Counted from the stretch's first letter, positions 17,468-25,660 are shown. The stretch is DNA of 38,474 nucleotides from Rhizobium sp. WYCCWR10014 (GCF_001657485.1 NZ_LXFU01000026.1:1-38474); one strand, 5' to 3'. Notes: generated from the sequence alone by a model not told the origin. A program made the numbers and translations.

Positions 17468-18479
17468 TGTTTGATCCCGGATTTGATGGTGCAATCTTCT
17501 CGCGAGCCTGGAGAGATTCGCTATGGGACAAATTCTACATGGGAGCGCCCGCACGACAGAGGCGGTCCGACGAGCGATACCGCATAGTCAAGAGAGCTTG
17601 AGAGCACTTTCGAAGCGCTACGGGACCAATCAGAAGACGGTCGCCAAGTGGAAGAAACGGACTTCGATCGCCGATCTTCCGACTGGGCCGAAAGAGCTGA
17701 AGTCCACCGTTCTGTCGACCGAAGATGAAGCGATCATCATCGCCTTCCGCCGGCATACGCTGTTGCCGCTAGACGACTGCCTCTACAGTCTGCAGGCGAC
17801 GATTCCTCACCTTACACGATCGTCGTTGCATCGATGCCTTCAGCGACATGGCATCAGTCGCCTGATTGATATCGACGGTGACAAGCCGGCGAAGAAGGAA
17901 TTCAAGGCCTACCCTATCGGCTACTTTCACATCGTGCCCAGGTCCAGACTGCCGAAGGCAAGCTCCAACTCTTCGTTGCCAGTGATCGGACATCCAAATT
18001 CGCTTTCGCCCACCTCGAGGAAAGCGCCAACATCCATACCGCTGCAGCTTTCCTGAAGGCCCTGGTCGAGGCCGTACCCTACAAAATTCATACCGTCCTG
18101 ACGGGCAACGGCATCCAGTTTTGCGATCTGCCTTCTCGCCGCAATGGACCCACGGCAAGGCTGCGCATCCATATGTTCGATCGTACATGCCGAACACATG
18201 GCATCGAACACCGACTTACCAAACCCAATCACCCCTGGACCAACGGTCAGGTCGAAAGAATGAACCGGACAATCAAGGAAGCCACCGTCAAACGCTATCA
18301 TTACGACAGTCACGACCAACTCACCCGGCATCTCACCGACTTCCTCGCCGCCTACAATTTCGGCCGCCGCTTGAAGACCCTCAAAGGCCTCACGCCATAC
18401 GAATTCATCTGTAGACGATGGACTTCAGAGCCGAAAAACTTCAGCCTCAACCCAATCCATCAATTCCGGGGACTAAACA
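17468..18479 (+). mobile_element. IS481-family insertion sequence with intact ends, inactive transposase
   Basis: The left end TGTTTGATCCCGGATTTGAT (17468-) and the reverse complement of the right end TGTTTAGTCCCCGGAATTGA (ending 18479) are imperfect inverted repeats of ~22 bases. Both sides are flanked by CCTAGA (17462-17467 and 18480-18485), consistent with a 6-base target duplication; because CTAG is palindromic, an alternative is that the inverted repeats extend further. Length is 1012 bases. The stop codon of its gene lies in the right flank. The inner gene is frameshifted. Confidence 0.8.
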
Positions 18480-18484
18480 CCTAG
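17523..18484 (+). pseudogene. IS481-family transposase, frameshifted and lacking catalytic Asp residues
   Basis: The first part (17523 to ~17935) encodes an intact-looking helix-turn-helix region (HSQESLRALSKRYGTNQKTV, AKWKKRTSIADLPTGPKE) up to KAYPIGYFHI. There the expected HIDIAEVQT reads HIVPRSR: an indel at ~17935 shifts frame and removes the first DDE aspartate. The other frame then continues QTAEGKLQLFVASDRTSKFA, then VLTGNGIQF where the family has TDNG, so the second Asp is Gly. The tail is normal (HPWTNGQVERMNRTIKEAT, RLKTLKGLTPYEFIC), including the Glu. The element cannot move by itself. Confidence 0.85.
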
Positions 18485-18485
18485 A

Positions 18486-18750
18486 GCGTGGGGACGATTT
18501 AACTATTTGAGCTTGCGGCGAGCCTGACGAACCCCATGAAGTTCACGCGCAGTTTGTCGTATCGGGTTGCGACGCTCCAAACTGCTTGAGCTTGCCGAAG
18601 GAGCGCTCCATGCGATTGCGCTCCCTGTAGAGGTCTGCGTCGTAGGCGCACGGGGCTTTTCGGTTGCGGTCTGGCGGGCTGACGAGCTGCGTTCGGCTTT
18701 GCCGAGGTCAAACCGCTCTTTCCGGACAGCACTCATCAAAAAGAGCAACC
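18486..18750 (-). pseudogene. IS5-family transposase C-terminal remnant
   Basis: On the minus strand, frames around 18740-18500 read PPDRNRKAPCAYDADLYRER, NRMERSFGKLKQFG and, after a one-base shift, RVATRYDKLRVNFMGFVRLA, the conserved end of IS5-family (IS427-like) transposases with the Y-R-E signature (YRERNRMERSF). The N-terminal half is gone and at least one frameshift is present near 18585. The terminus GAGCGTGGGGACGA directly abuts the right flank of the IS481 copy, so the IS481 inserted at or beside the end of this older element. Confidence 0.75.
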
Positions 18751-18807
18751 TGGCAAGCAGTGGGGGTACATAGCCTTACTTCGAATATGTAATCTATCTC
18801 GGCGTAA

Positions 18808-18836
18808 GACGTAGAAACTGAAGTCTCTTCTACGTC
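18808..18836. promoter_or_regulatory. Perfect 9-bp inverted repeat upstream of the initiator operon
   Basis: GACGTAGAA (18808-18816) and TTCTACGTC (18828-18836), separated by 11 bases, lie ~80 bases before the ATG at 18918. There is no T-run, so an operator or a 5'-leader hairpin is more likely than a terminator. The protein that would bind is unknown. Confidence 0.4.
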
Positions 18837-18917
18837 CAATAGTTAGAGCCGCAAGTATGGAGGCAATCGTCTTGGCAGCATATTCTAATGACAGGTTAGA
18901 TCGCGAAAGCGTAGGTC

Positions 18918-19784
18918 ATGAGAAAGCAATCAGCAGACAGAAGCCAAGATTCAGTTCTCAATCAAACGAGTTCTTTGGAATGGATCAATGTCCTTGGCGT
19001 TCGTATTTCGGCAGTTAATCTCAAAAGTGCGACTGGCTTTATTCAAAAAGCGATCGAAGACGGCAGGAAGGAATATGTGTGCGTTCGCGACGCGCACGGT
19101 GTCGTCCGATGTCAAGATGATCCCCAACTCCGGTCGATACATAACCGTGCGTTTCTCGTGACACCCGACGGCATGCCGTTGGTATGGGCATTGAAACATG
19201 CCGGTCATGCCGAAAGCGACAGGGTCTATGGACCGGATCTTATGTTATCCGTTTTCGATTCCGGCAGCTCCAAGGGCTTGCGCCATTTCCTCTATGGCGC
19301 AACGGCCGAAACGCTCGAACAACTGCAGGCGCGCCTTCTTGCCAAATTTCCCCAAGCACGGATCGTCGGCTCCTATGCGCCACCTTTTCGCAAACTGTCG
19401 ACGCGGGAGGAAACGGAGATTGCTGATCGGCTCAATCGGTCGGGCGCGGATGTCATCTGGGTCGGGCTGAGCAGTCCCAAGCAGGAACTCTGGATGGCGC
19501 GCATGCGCGATCGTCTGGAAGCATCGATGCTCATCGGTGTCGGAGCCGCATTCGATTTCCACGCCGGCCTCAAGCGGCAGGCTCCAAGGTTCATTCAAAG
19601 AAGCGGCTTCGAATGGGCGTTTCGTCTTTTATGCGAGCCGCGACGGCTGTGGCGGCGCTATGCGCTCGTCGTACCGACCTTCATCTCACTGACGGCATTC
19701 CAGAGACTGGGGCTTCGGAAGTTTCCGATCGAAGACGCGGTTTTTGGACCAAGTGCGCCAAAAGAAGCAGCTGCAAAGGTGTAA
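18918..19784 (+). CDS. WecG/TagA/CpsF-family glycosyltransferase (GT26)
   Basis: 288 residues, full length for GT26. Visible features: EWINVLGVRISAVNL near the N-terminus, the family's active-site block FLVTPDGMPLVW (~79-90, Asp84), RVYGPDLM, then FLYGATAETLEQL, PQARIVGSYAPPFR and VWVGLSSPKQELWM-like (VIWVGLSSPKQELWMAR), and GVGAAFDFHAGLKRQAPRF. Members transfer a sugar (ManNAc, ManNAcA, glucose and others) to a polyprenyl-linked first residue at the membrane surface. It sits just before the initiating phosphotransferase, so it may add the second sugar. The ribosome site is weak (TAGGT). A perfect inverted repeat lies upstream at 18808-18836. Confidence 0.92.
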   Translation: MRKQSADRSQDSVLNQTSSLEWINVLGVRISAVNLKSATGFIQKAIEDGRKEYVCVRDAHGVVRCQDDPQLRSIHNRAFLVTPDGMPLVWALKHAGHAESDRVYGPDLMLSVFDSGSSKGLRHFLYGATAETLEQLQARLLAKFPQARIVGSYAPPFRKLSTREETEIADRLNRSGADVIWVGLSSPKQELWMARMRDRLEASMLIGVGAAFDFHAGLKRQAPRFIQRSGFEWAFRLLCEPRRLWRRYALVVPTFISLTAFQRLGLRKFPIEDAVFGPSAPKEAAAKV

Positions 19785-19791
19785 AGCCATC

Positions 19792-21285
19792 ATGTCCTTA
19801 TTTGCGTCGCCAGCAATGACACCGCGTCCGTCGAAGGCAGCCACATCAAGTGACATGACGTCGCGGGCGATTGCGGCAGGTTCCGTGCCGCCTATAGCAG
19901 CTAAGACCGCCGATCCCTTTGACCGGGCAGGGCTGAATATGCCTGTCGCAATACGGCGTCGGGTCCCTCGGCTTGCAACTTCGTCCTTCCTGGTCGCCGG
20001 CGACATTGCAAGCTATCTGGTCGCCTATTTTGTTGTCCTGTCCTTTTTCCCCAGTGGTTTGGAGGGCACGATGGCGGAGCGTACGCTCACGATCGCAGCA
20101 CTCGCCGCCATTATTCTTTACGCATCGGCCGGCCTCTATCCTGGATATCGGCTGCATGACCACGAACATCTGCGGCGGCGCACTGTAGCTGCCGTCAAGG
20201 TGGCTGTCCTGGCGGCGTTTGGAGCAATTGTCCTGCCGGAGGGGGAACGACTGCTGCTCGCCGTCATTGGGTTCCTCGCTCTTGGGCTGATTGTTCAGCC
20301 ATCTGTGCATTGGCTTGCACGGGGCCTGTGCTGGAAAATTGGAGTCTGGGGGGAGCACGCGGTTGTTATAGGGCGGGGCAACCTCACTCCCGCTCTCGTG
20401 GCCCATTTCAAGAACCACTGGCAGTATGGCATCAGGCCGGAGGCCATTTCCCCTGATAGCTTGGAGGCATTGCCCGATGGCGGGCCATCCATTGCCGTGA
20501 TTGCGGGCGACACAGGCGCATTTGCACCCGATTTGGCGGCGATGCGTCGGAAGTTCGCCGAAGTCATTTTGCTGTCCGACACGCCGAGCCTCAAGGTAAG
20601 CGGATTGCGACCTGCGGATGTCGGCGGAGAAATCGGTATTCGCCTTACCAACAGTGGGAGTTCACTGAACTCGGACCTGGTTCGCCGGATCCTCGATCTC
20701 GCAATCGCCATCCCTGCATCGATCGTGGTCGCCCCATTCATCGCGTTTGCAGCGGCCGCAATCTATGCCATCGATCCAGGCCCCGTCTTCTTCCGACACA
20801 CCAGGGAGGGGCGGTTCGGCAAGCCGGTACACGTCCTGAAATTGAGGACGATGTATCAGGATGCAGAACAGCGCCTTGAAACAGTCTTCCGAGATGACCC
20901 TAACATGCGCGCCGAGTGGATGAGCCACTTCAAGCTCAAGGACGATCCGCGCGTCCTTCCGGTTATAGGACATATGCTGCGCTCTTCGAGCATCGACGAG
21001 TTGCCGCAATTGGCAAACATCATTGCGGGGCAGATGGCCATCGTCGGACCACGTCCGTTTCCAGAATATCACCTTTCAGCGATGGATAGCGAATTTCGTG
21101 ACAAGCGGCGTTCGGTAACACCGGGGCTGACGGGCCTCTGGCAGATATCCGAACGAAGCAATGCCGATATCGAACTGCAGCAGCAACTCGACGAGTTCTA
21201 CATCGACAACCGGTCCCTGTGGCTCGACTGCCAAATTATTCTCAGCACAATCCCTGCGGTCTTCAAACGCAGGGGAGCCTACTAA
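19792..21285 (+). CDS. Polyprenyl-phosphate sugar-1-phosphate transferase (chain initiator, WbaP/ExoY type)
   Basis: 497 residues. The N-terminal ~300 residues hold four or five hydrophobic helices (~60-160) and a CoA-binding-3-like Rossmann region. The C-terminal domain is the bacterial sugar transferase module: a membrane helix (LAIAIPASIVVAPFIAFAAA), FRHTREGRFGKPVHVLKLRT, then SSSIDELPQLANIIAGQMAI, VGPRPF and TPGLTGLWQISER. It loads the first sugar phosphate onto undecaprenyl phosphate, starting each repeat. I chose ATG 19792, seven bases after the GT26 stop; an in-frame TTG at 19744 inside that gene is less likely. The first sugar is probably Glc or Gal, but specificity cannot be read. 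Key residues are intact. Confidence 0.93.
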   Translation: MSLFASPAMTPRPSKAATSSDMTSRAIAAGSVPPIAAKTADPFDRAGLNMPVAIRRRVPRLATSSFLVAGDIASYLVAYFVVLSFFPSGLEGTMAERTLTIAALAAIILYASAGLYPGYRLHDHEHLRRRTVAAVKVAVLAAFGAIVLPEGERLLLAVIGFLALGLIVQPSVHWLARGLCWKIGVWGEHAVVIGRGNLTPALVAHFKNHWQYGIRPEAISPDSLEALPDGGPSIAVIAGDTGAFAPDLAAMRRKFAEVILLSDTPSLKVSGLRPADVGGEIGIRLTNSGSSLNSDLVRRILDLAIAIPASIVVAPFIAFAAAAIYAIDPGPVFFRHTREGRFGKPVHVLKLRTMYQDAEQRLETVFRDDPNMRAEWMSHFKLKDDPRVLPVIGHMLRSSSIDELPQLANIIAGQMAIVGPRPFPEYHLSAMDSEFRDKRRSVTPGLTGLWQISERSNADIELQQQLDEFYIDNRSLWLDCQIILSTIPAVFKRRGAY

Positions 21286-21330
21286 CCATCCTCGCTTCCG
21301 CGAGGCAACCGTCAACAACGGAGCACACTA

Positions 21331-22374
21331 ATGCACGGACAAAAGCGAGTTATGGTAACCGGCGGCACCGGATTTCTGGGATCATTCCTGTGTGAAAGGC
21401 TTTTGCGAGAGGGCAATGACGTTCTTTGCGTGGACAATTACTACACCGGTTCGCGCGACAATGTACTGCACCTTCTCGACGATCCCCGCTTTGAGATTCT
21501 TCGTCACGACATCACCTTCCCGCTTTATGTGGAGGTCGACGAGATCTACAATCTCGCTTGCCCGGCATCTCCGGTCCACTATCAATTCGATCCCGTGCAG
21601 ACCGTGAAGACCAATGTGCACGGCGCCATCAATATGCTCGGCCTGGCCAAACGCACCAAGGCGAAGATCTTCCAGGCATCCACGAGCGAAGTTTATGGCG
21701 ATCCGGCAGTCCACCCGCAACCGGAGGAGTATCGGGGCAGTGTCAATCCAATAGGCCCGCGGGCATGCTATGACGAAGGCAAGCGGTGTGCCGAAACGTT
21801 GTTCTTCGACTATCATCGTCAGTATGGTGTGGAAATCCGGGTGGCGCGGATCTTCAACACCTATGGGCCGCGCATGCAGACTAATGACGGCCGCGTCGTC
21901 TCCAATTTCATCGTTCAGGCGCTTCGAAACGAGCCGATCACCATCTTCGGCAATGGCACGCAAACGCGCTCCTTCTGCTATGTGGACGACCTGATCGACG
22001 GCTTTATCCGTTTGATGGGGGCGCCCGCTGGGGTTACGGGCCCCATCAATCTCGGCAACCCCGGAGAGTTCCAGGTCCGTGAATTGGCAGAAATGGTGGT
22101 CGAAATGACCGGATCGAAGTCCGGCATCGTCTTCAAGGATCTGCCAGTTGACGATCCGACACAGCGCAAGCCGGATATCAGCCGCGCAACGCAACAACTG
22201 GGCTGGCAGCCGAAGGTGAACCTTCGTGAGGGGCTTGAGAGGACGATCGCTTATTTCGAGTGGAAGCTTTCCGGCGGCGTAAGGAACAGGCTTAGCGCAA
22301 AGTCCTCGCAAGAGGCTTATCCGCATCTAGCGTCTGCGAACGTCGAACTCACTGCTCCTGAAGCCATTCGATAG
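21331..22374 (+). CDS. UDP-glucuronate decarboxylase (UDP-xylose synthase)
   Basis: 347-residue extended SDR that oxidises and decarboxylates UDP-glucuronate to UDP-xylose. Diagnostic features: [13 protein letters not shown] (10-22), [20 protein letters not shown], and the UXS-type [10 protein letters not shown] with catalytic Tyr147/Lys151, followed by [10 protein letters not shown] and the [16 protein letters not shown] block. Length exceeds the ~315-residue core by a C-terminal ~30-residue tail. It predicts xylose in the polymer. UDP-glucuronate must come from a UDP-glucose dehydrogenase outside the window. A CCTCGC/GCGAGG hairpin lies in the 45-base spacer to the initiator gene but has no T-run, so the operon probably continues through it. 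Confidence 0.94.
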   Translation: MHGQKRVMVTGGTGFLGSFLCERLLREGNDVLCVDNYYTGSRDNVLHLLDDPRFEILRHDITFPLYVEVDEIYNLACPASPVHYQFDPVQTVKTNVHGAINMLGLAKRTKAKIFQASTSEVYGDPAVHPQPEEYRGSVNPIGPRACYDEGKRCAETLFFDYHRQYGVEIRVARIFNTYGPRMQTNDGRVVSNFIVQALRNEPITIFGNGTQTRSFCYVDDLIDGFIRLMGAPAGVTGPINLGNPGEFQVRELAEMVVEMTGSKSGIVFKDLPVDDPTQRKPDISRATQQLGWQPKVNLREGLERTIAYFEWKLSGGVRNRLSAKSSQEAYPHLASANVELTAPEAIR

Positions 22375-22378
22375 GGAC

Positions 22379-24220
22379 ATGAATAGCAACTTTAATGATC
22401 GAAAACCACGGCTCGTTTTTTTTCAATGGGACCATCAGCCCAATGCGAACGCGGCCGGTTACCTGCTGCTGCACATGCAGCAGCAGGTCAAATGCCTCGC
22501 AACACATTTCGATGTCGTCGTCATTAACCGCGACTGCGATTATGCAGAGATGTGCGACAGGTACGAACCGGATCTGACGCTGTTTGAAAGCGGTTATCGG
22601 TCGCATGGCTCACGTCGAATAAAAATCACCAACACCAATACCCATATCGCCGTTCCGAAGCTTGGCCTGCATAACGCCGACGCATGGTGTGATCGACGCG
22701 CGGGCTTCCTTTCCGATATGGAGCAGTGGGGCATCGAGACGTATTTCGCGATCGCAACGATGACTCCGGAATATATGCCGGCGGTGAAGGAGAATCTGTT
22801 CGTCTGGCCAAATTTCATCGATCCCGAAGTCTACCACGACTATGGCCAGCAAAAGGTCATCCCGGCCATGCTCACAGGTCAGGCCTATGGCCTTTATCCT
22901 TGGCGACAGACGGTCTTTCCGATGATTCGCGACCGTTACCCCTGCCTGGTCTCGCCACAACACGCCTATGAGAGCAAGCTGGCTTCCCAGCTCCTGTCTG
23001 GAGAGGCTTATGCGCGCGCGCTCAACGCGAGCCTCATCGTCCCCACATGCGGCACTATGGGCGGCGAGGTCGTACGCAAGCACTTCGAGATTCCCGGGGC
23101 AAATGCCTGTCTCGTGACCGAACGCACGGCAGCAGTGGAGGCAGCCGGCTTTGTCGACATGGAAAACTGTGTCTTTGTTGACGGCCAAAACGTCGTCGAG
23201 CGACTAGATTACCTTTTTGCCCATCCAGACGAAATACGGCGTATCACGACGGCCGGTTACGGTTTGATCCATTCGTGTCATACACTGAGCCACAGGCCGC
23301 AAATATATCAGTGGTTCATGCTGAACAAGGGCCTGCAGTTCGGCGAAAAGATCATCCAGTCCGGCCCCTTCGGCGATCTTACAAAGATCCAGCGGATCTC
23401 CAAGCAAGAGAGCGCCCATATCGTGGGGGAAGCGAGCGATCGCTCTTTGCTGAAGCAGGGCGACTTGCTTCTCGAGCAGGGCAGGGTGGAGGAAGCCAAG
23501 CAGTGCTACGCGCGCTGCTTGGACTATGTATCCTACCTGCCCGAGGCCAAATTCCGCCTTGCCGTCTGTGCATTGCAGGAGGGCGACGCCGAGCGCGCCT
23601 ATGACCTTCTGATGGACCTGGTCAAGGTGACCATGTCCGAATATGGCGCACTCAACCCCGATCCGGTCGAGTGGGCGTACTTCCTTCTGGCTTTGATTTG
23701 CAGAGGCCAGTTTGAGCGGGCGCGGAGGCTGCAAGATTTCTATCCATCTTCATCCCACGACGAATTCATGCGCGCGCGCCTCCTCATCGCGCAACTCGGT
23801 CGCTCAGGCGATGGGGTCGTCTCGAGACGGGATGGCAGCGATCGAAAAAGTATTCACCAGATTCCTGATCGGAGCGATTCCGAGTGGCTTGCATGGTTTT
23901 CCGATATTCTTGAGCGCTGTCAGCAGCCAGATCTCGCAAATGTTCTTCGTCACGCTCCCGTCGGTGGAAGCGGCGCCGGCGAGAAAGTAACATTTCCACA
24001 TTTCAAACGTGATGCTGGTTGGCGTCTGCGACTATATTCGGGCGTCGATGGCCTGATGGTCAGACTGCGCCTGAATGGCCTGCGGCCGAATGTACCGCCG
24101 CTGCCTGAATTCCGATATTTCTGGCATCTTGCGCGCGCTCTGGTCCCCCATTCGCAGAGAGGCCCGTTGCGCAGGATCCGGACAGCGCTTTCCAGGCTTC
24201 CTATGGGCACCGGCAATTAA
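22379..24220 (+). CDS. Glycosyltransferase with TPR-like region
   Basis: 613 residues. The first ~330 residues resemble a CgeB-like / GT1-type GT-B enzyme: PRLVFFQWDHQPNANAAGYL, a long middle, then LNASLIVPTCGTMGGEVVRK, a donor-site block with DGQNVVERLDYLFAHPDEIR and SCHTLSHRPQIYQWF. Residues ~355-460 form helical pairs (LLKQGDLLLEQGRVEEAKQC, LPEAKFRLAVCALQEGDAER) like tetratricopeptide repeats. The rest is less conserved and ends in a basic tail. ATG 22379 has TAGGGA just upstream and follows the UXS stop by four bases, so it is co-expressed and may be a xylosyltransferase; that is inference. The fusion may tether it to the assembly complex. Confidence 0.8.
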   Translation: MNSNFNDRKPRLVFFQWDHQPNANAAGYLLLHMQQQVKCLATHFDVVVINRDCDYAEMCDRYEPDLTLFESGYRSHGSRRIKITNTNTHIAVPKLGLHNADAWCDRRAGFLSDMEQWGIETYFAIATMTPEYMPAVKENLFVWPNFIDPEVYHDYGQQKVIPAMLTGQAYGLYPWRQTVFPMIRDRYPCLVSPQHAYESKLASQLLSGEAYARALNASLIVPTCGTMGGEVVRKHFEIPGANACLVTERTAAVEAAGFVDMENCVFVDGQNVVERLDYLFAHPDEIRRITTAGYGLIHSCHTLSHRPQIYQWFMLNKGLQFGEKIIQSGPFGDLTKIQRISKQESAHIVGEASDRSLLKQGDLLLEQGRVEEAKQCYARCLDYVSYLPEAKFRLAVCALQEGDAERAYDLLMDLVKVTMSEYGALNPDPVEWAYFLLALICRGQFERARRLQDFYPSSSHDEFMRARLLIAQLGRSGDGVVSRRDGSDRKSIHQIPDRSDSEWLAWFSDILERCQQPDLANVLRHAPVGGSGAGEKVTFPHFKRDAGWRLRLYSGVDGLMVRLRLNGLRPNVPPLPEFRYFWHLARALVPHSQRGPLRRIRTALSRLPMGTGN

Positions 24221-24324
24221 GAGCAATTCCAGGAAAAGTGCGAAGCGGTTTTCCGTCCGGAATTGCGTAAAAACAAAAGGCTAGAGCGGTCCTGCGCTTC
24301 CGTTAAAAGCTGAACCGCTCTAGC
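24221..24324. repeat. RIME-like double-palindrome intergenic element
   Basis: Begins at the base after the glycosyltransferase stop. First palindrome: GCAATTCC (24223-) pairs with GGAATTGC, enclosing GGAAAA/TTTTCC arms. Second palindrome: GCTAGAGCGGT pairs with ACCGCTCTAGC ending at 24324. The size (~104 bases) and two-palindrome layout match the rhizobial intergenic mosaic element RIME as I remember it. It can form two stable hairpins in the transcript and may end or protect the upstream mRNA. Confidence 0.75.
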
Positions 24325-24347
24325 CGTGGGAAAACTGCACATGCAGA

Positions 24348-24395
24348 CAGCCTCACCTGGAGAGTCGTACATGACAGACTTTCCAGGTGAGGCTG
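24348..24395. terminator. 14-bp perfect inverted repeat between convergent genes
   Basis: CAGCCTCACCTGGA (24348-24361) and TCCAGGTGAGGCTG (24382-24395) are perfectly complementary around a 20-base loop. It lies between the glycosyltransferase operon (+) and the regulator gene (-), both pointing at it. No T-run follows on either side, so a bidirectional transcription barrier or a protein site are both possible. The remaining bases up to 24501 show no gene. Confidence 0.4.
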
Positions 24396-24501
24396 AAGAT
24401 GCAATCGCGGACTCGGTGGCCTATTTGCCGCGCAGCCACCGAGGATGTTTAGAGCGAGAATGCGCTCCTGATGCGATCCAAGATCTGATCGGCCGACCGC
24501 A

Positions 24502-25278
24502 TCAGCACAGGCTGTTTGTCGCAGAGCCGCCCGAAAGAAACAGATCGTTGAGCTTGAACACGACTTCCGTTCTATTCGTCGCTTTGACCTTTTTCATAAT
24601 ATTGCGAACATGCACCTTTACGGTGCTTTCTCGCAGGTTGAGTTCATAAGCAATAATTTTGTTCGCCTTTCCGCGTCGGAGCGCCTCCACGACTTCGACC
24701 TGACGATCCGTGAATATGCCGGCTAGCGGGCGTGCGGTCGAATTGCTCGAGTCCAGCAAGTGACGCATCGCGAATAGGGCGCTTGCAGGCACAAAAATTC
24801 CTCCTGCCACTGACAGCGCGATCAGCTCCATACAGACACTGACGCTGACTGAGGCGGGGATGAACCCTTTGGCTCCGTACTCAAGTGCCCTAACGATTTG
24901 ACCGAAATCGTCGCTATCGGCCAATACGATGAGTGGCGTTGATACGAATTCCGACGAAAGCTTCCGAATTTGCTCCGAGACGGCCGGTTCATCGATCTTT
25001 TTGCCGCCGACGTTCAAGAGGATTGCCGAAAGCGGAGGATATTCGTCGCGCTTCTGCTTCCACTCCTCAATTGATCCAAATGCCAGAATCTGCAAATCCG
25101 CCTTTTGGGCAGCCATGCATTGCGCCAGGCATTGGCGATCAAGCTCACGATTATCGAGAATGACAAGCGAATGCGTGTGTCTTCCCGGCACGACAGCTGT
25201 GTTCGGATTATCTATCCTGAGGGGAAGAGCTACGTTCTCCTGCCTGAGGTCCAAATTCGGTATAAGCGCTGAATTCAC
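24502..25278 (-). CDS. NarL/LuxR-type regulator with degenerate receiver domain
   Basis: 258 residues. An N-terminal receiver-like region (~36-155) ends in the usual GAKGFIPASVS pattern, but the phosphoacceptor position reads ILLNVGG (Asn89, not Asp) and the acidic pair is reduced to one Asp (VILDNREL). The C-terminal helix-turn-helix (~188-246) is intact: FTDRQVEVVEALRRGKANKI, LRESTVKVHVRNIMKKVKA. It probably binds DNA without conventional phosphorylation. GTG start at 25278 is supported by GGGAGG about nine bases upstream. Its position, facing the long control region of the amino-sugar operon, suggests local control of polysaccharide genes and of itself. The closest named ortholog is not recognised. 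Confidence 0.9.
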   Translation of the reverse strand: MNSALIPNLDLRQENVALPLRIDNPNTAVVPGRHTHSLVILDNRELDRQCLAQCMAAQKADLQILAFGSIEEWKQKRDEYPPLSAILLNVGGKKIDEPAVSEQIRKLSSEFVSTPLIVLADSDDFGQIVRALEYGAKGFIPASVSVSVCMELIALSVAGGIFVPASALFAMRHLLDSSNSTARPLAGIFTDRQVEVVEALRRGKANKIIAYELNLRESTVKVHVRNIMKKVKATNRTEVVFKLNDLFLSGGSATNSLC

Positions 25279-25542
25279 AGCTTCACCCTCCCTAACACGT
25301 TACGCTCAACTAAGGCTCCGAGTACCAACCCCTCTCAATTCGGGGGTTTAGGAAACTCTAAAGTAGGAATCGAATACCACAATTCGCGGAACGTTACAGT
25401 AGCTAATATAGGCTAAGTAGCGCACAACTTTCATAACAAGTCGGAAATATAAAGTAAATCTGAAGTAGTCTTGCGCGTTACTAGATAGTTTTCAGGATAA
25501 ACTTCATAGTTACACAGTAATTTGCGACGAGGCACTAAATGC
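25279..25542. promoter_or_regulatory. AT-rich divergent control region with repeated AAGTAG motifs
   Basis: AT-rich stretch upstream of the regulator. An AACCCC (25327-25332) / GGGGTT (25343-25348) hairpin lies in the regulator's probable 5' leader. AAGTAG or a one-base variant occurs at 25361, 25397 (CAGTAG), 25415 and 25463, and again at 25645. Clustered short direct repeats beside a NarL-type regulator are candidate binding sites. Promoter positions are not assigned. Confidence 0.45.
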
Positions 25543-25650
25543 ATGGAAACAATCGCAGTCTCCGGCGTAGGACCGGCAACGGATGCGGCAGGTGAGCCCG
25601 CCACCAACGTTGGTCGCTGTATGATTAAAGGCGTAAGTCGTCATAAGTAG
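25543..25650 (+). CDS. Possible 35-aa peptide in the operon leader
   Basis: ATG 25543, with GAGG about ten bases upstream, begins METIAVSGVGPATDAAGEPA and continues to CMIKGVSRHK before TAG at 25648-25650. It is small, polar, with one Cys and no signal or membrane segment, and no family is recognised. Its last codons form the left arm of the hairpin at 25627-25660, so ribosome movement through them would affect the hairpin. It lies 179 bases before the first amino-sugar gene. It may be chance. Confidence 0.3.
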   Translation: METIAVSGVGPATDAAGEPATNVGRCMIKGVSRHK

Positions 25651-25660
25651 ATACGCCTTT
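25627..25660 (+). promoter_or_regulatory. Hairpin overlapping the end of the small leader frame
   Basis: AAAGGCGTA (25627-25635) and TACGCCTTT (25652-25660) are a perfect 9-base inverted repeat with a 16-base loop that contains the TAG stop of the 35-codon frame. Only three T follow, so it is a poor intrinsic terminator; an attenuator or operator is possible. The next 169 bases to the first gene are AT-rich leader with small palindromes (for example GCAATC/GATTGC near 25761-25776). Confidence 0.4.

Noticed and set aside
17523..18484. Programmed frameshifting of the IS481 transposase
   Set aside because: The family normally has one continuous gene, no slippery sequence is seen, and catalytic Asp residues are also lost.
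21382..22326. 314-codon minus-strand frame opposite UDP-xylose synthase
   Set aside because: Antisense frame produced by GC-rich codon bias; the plus-strand gene has all family motifs.
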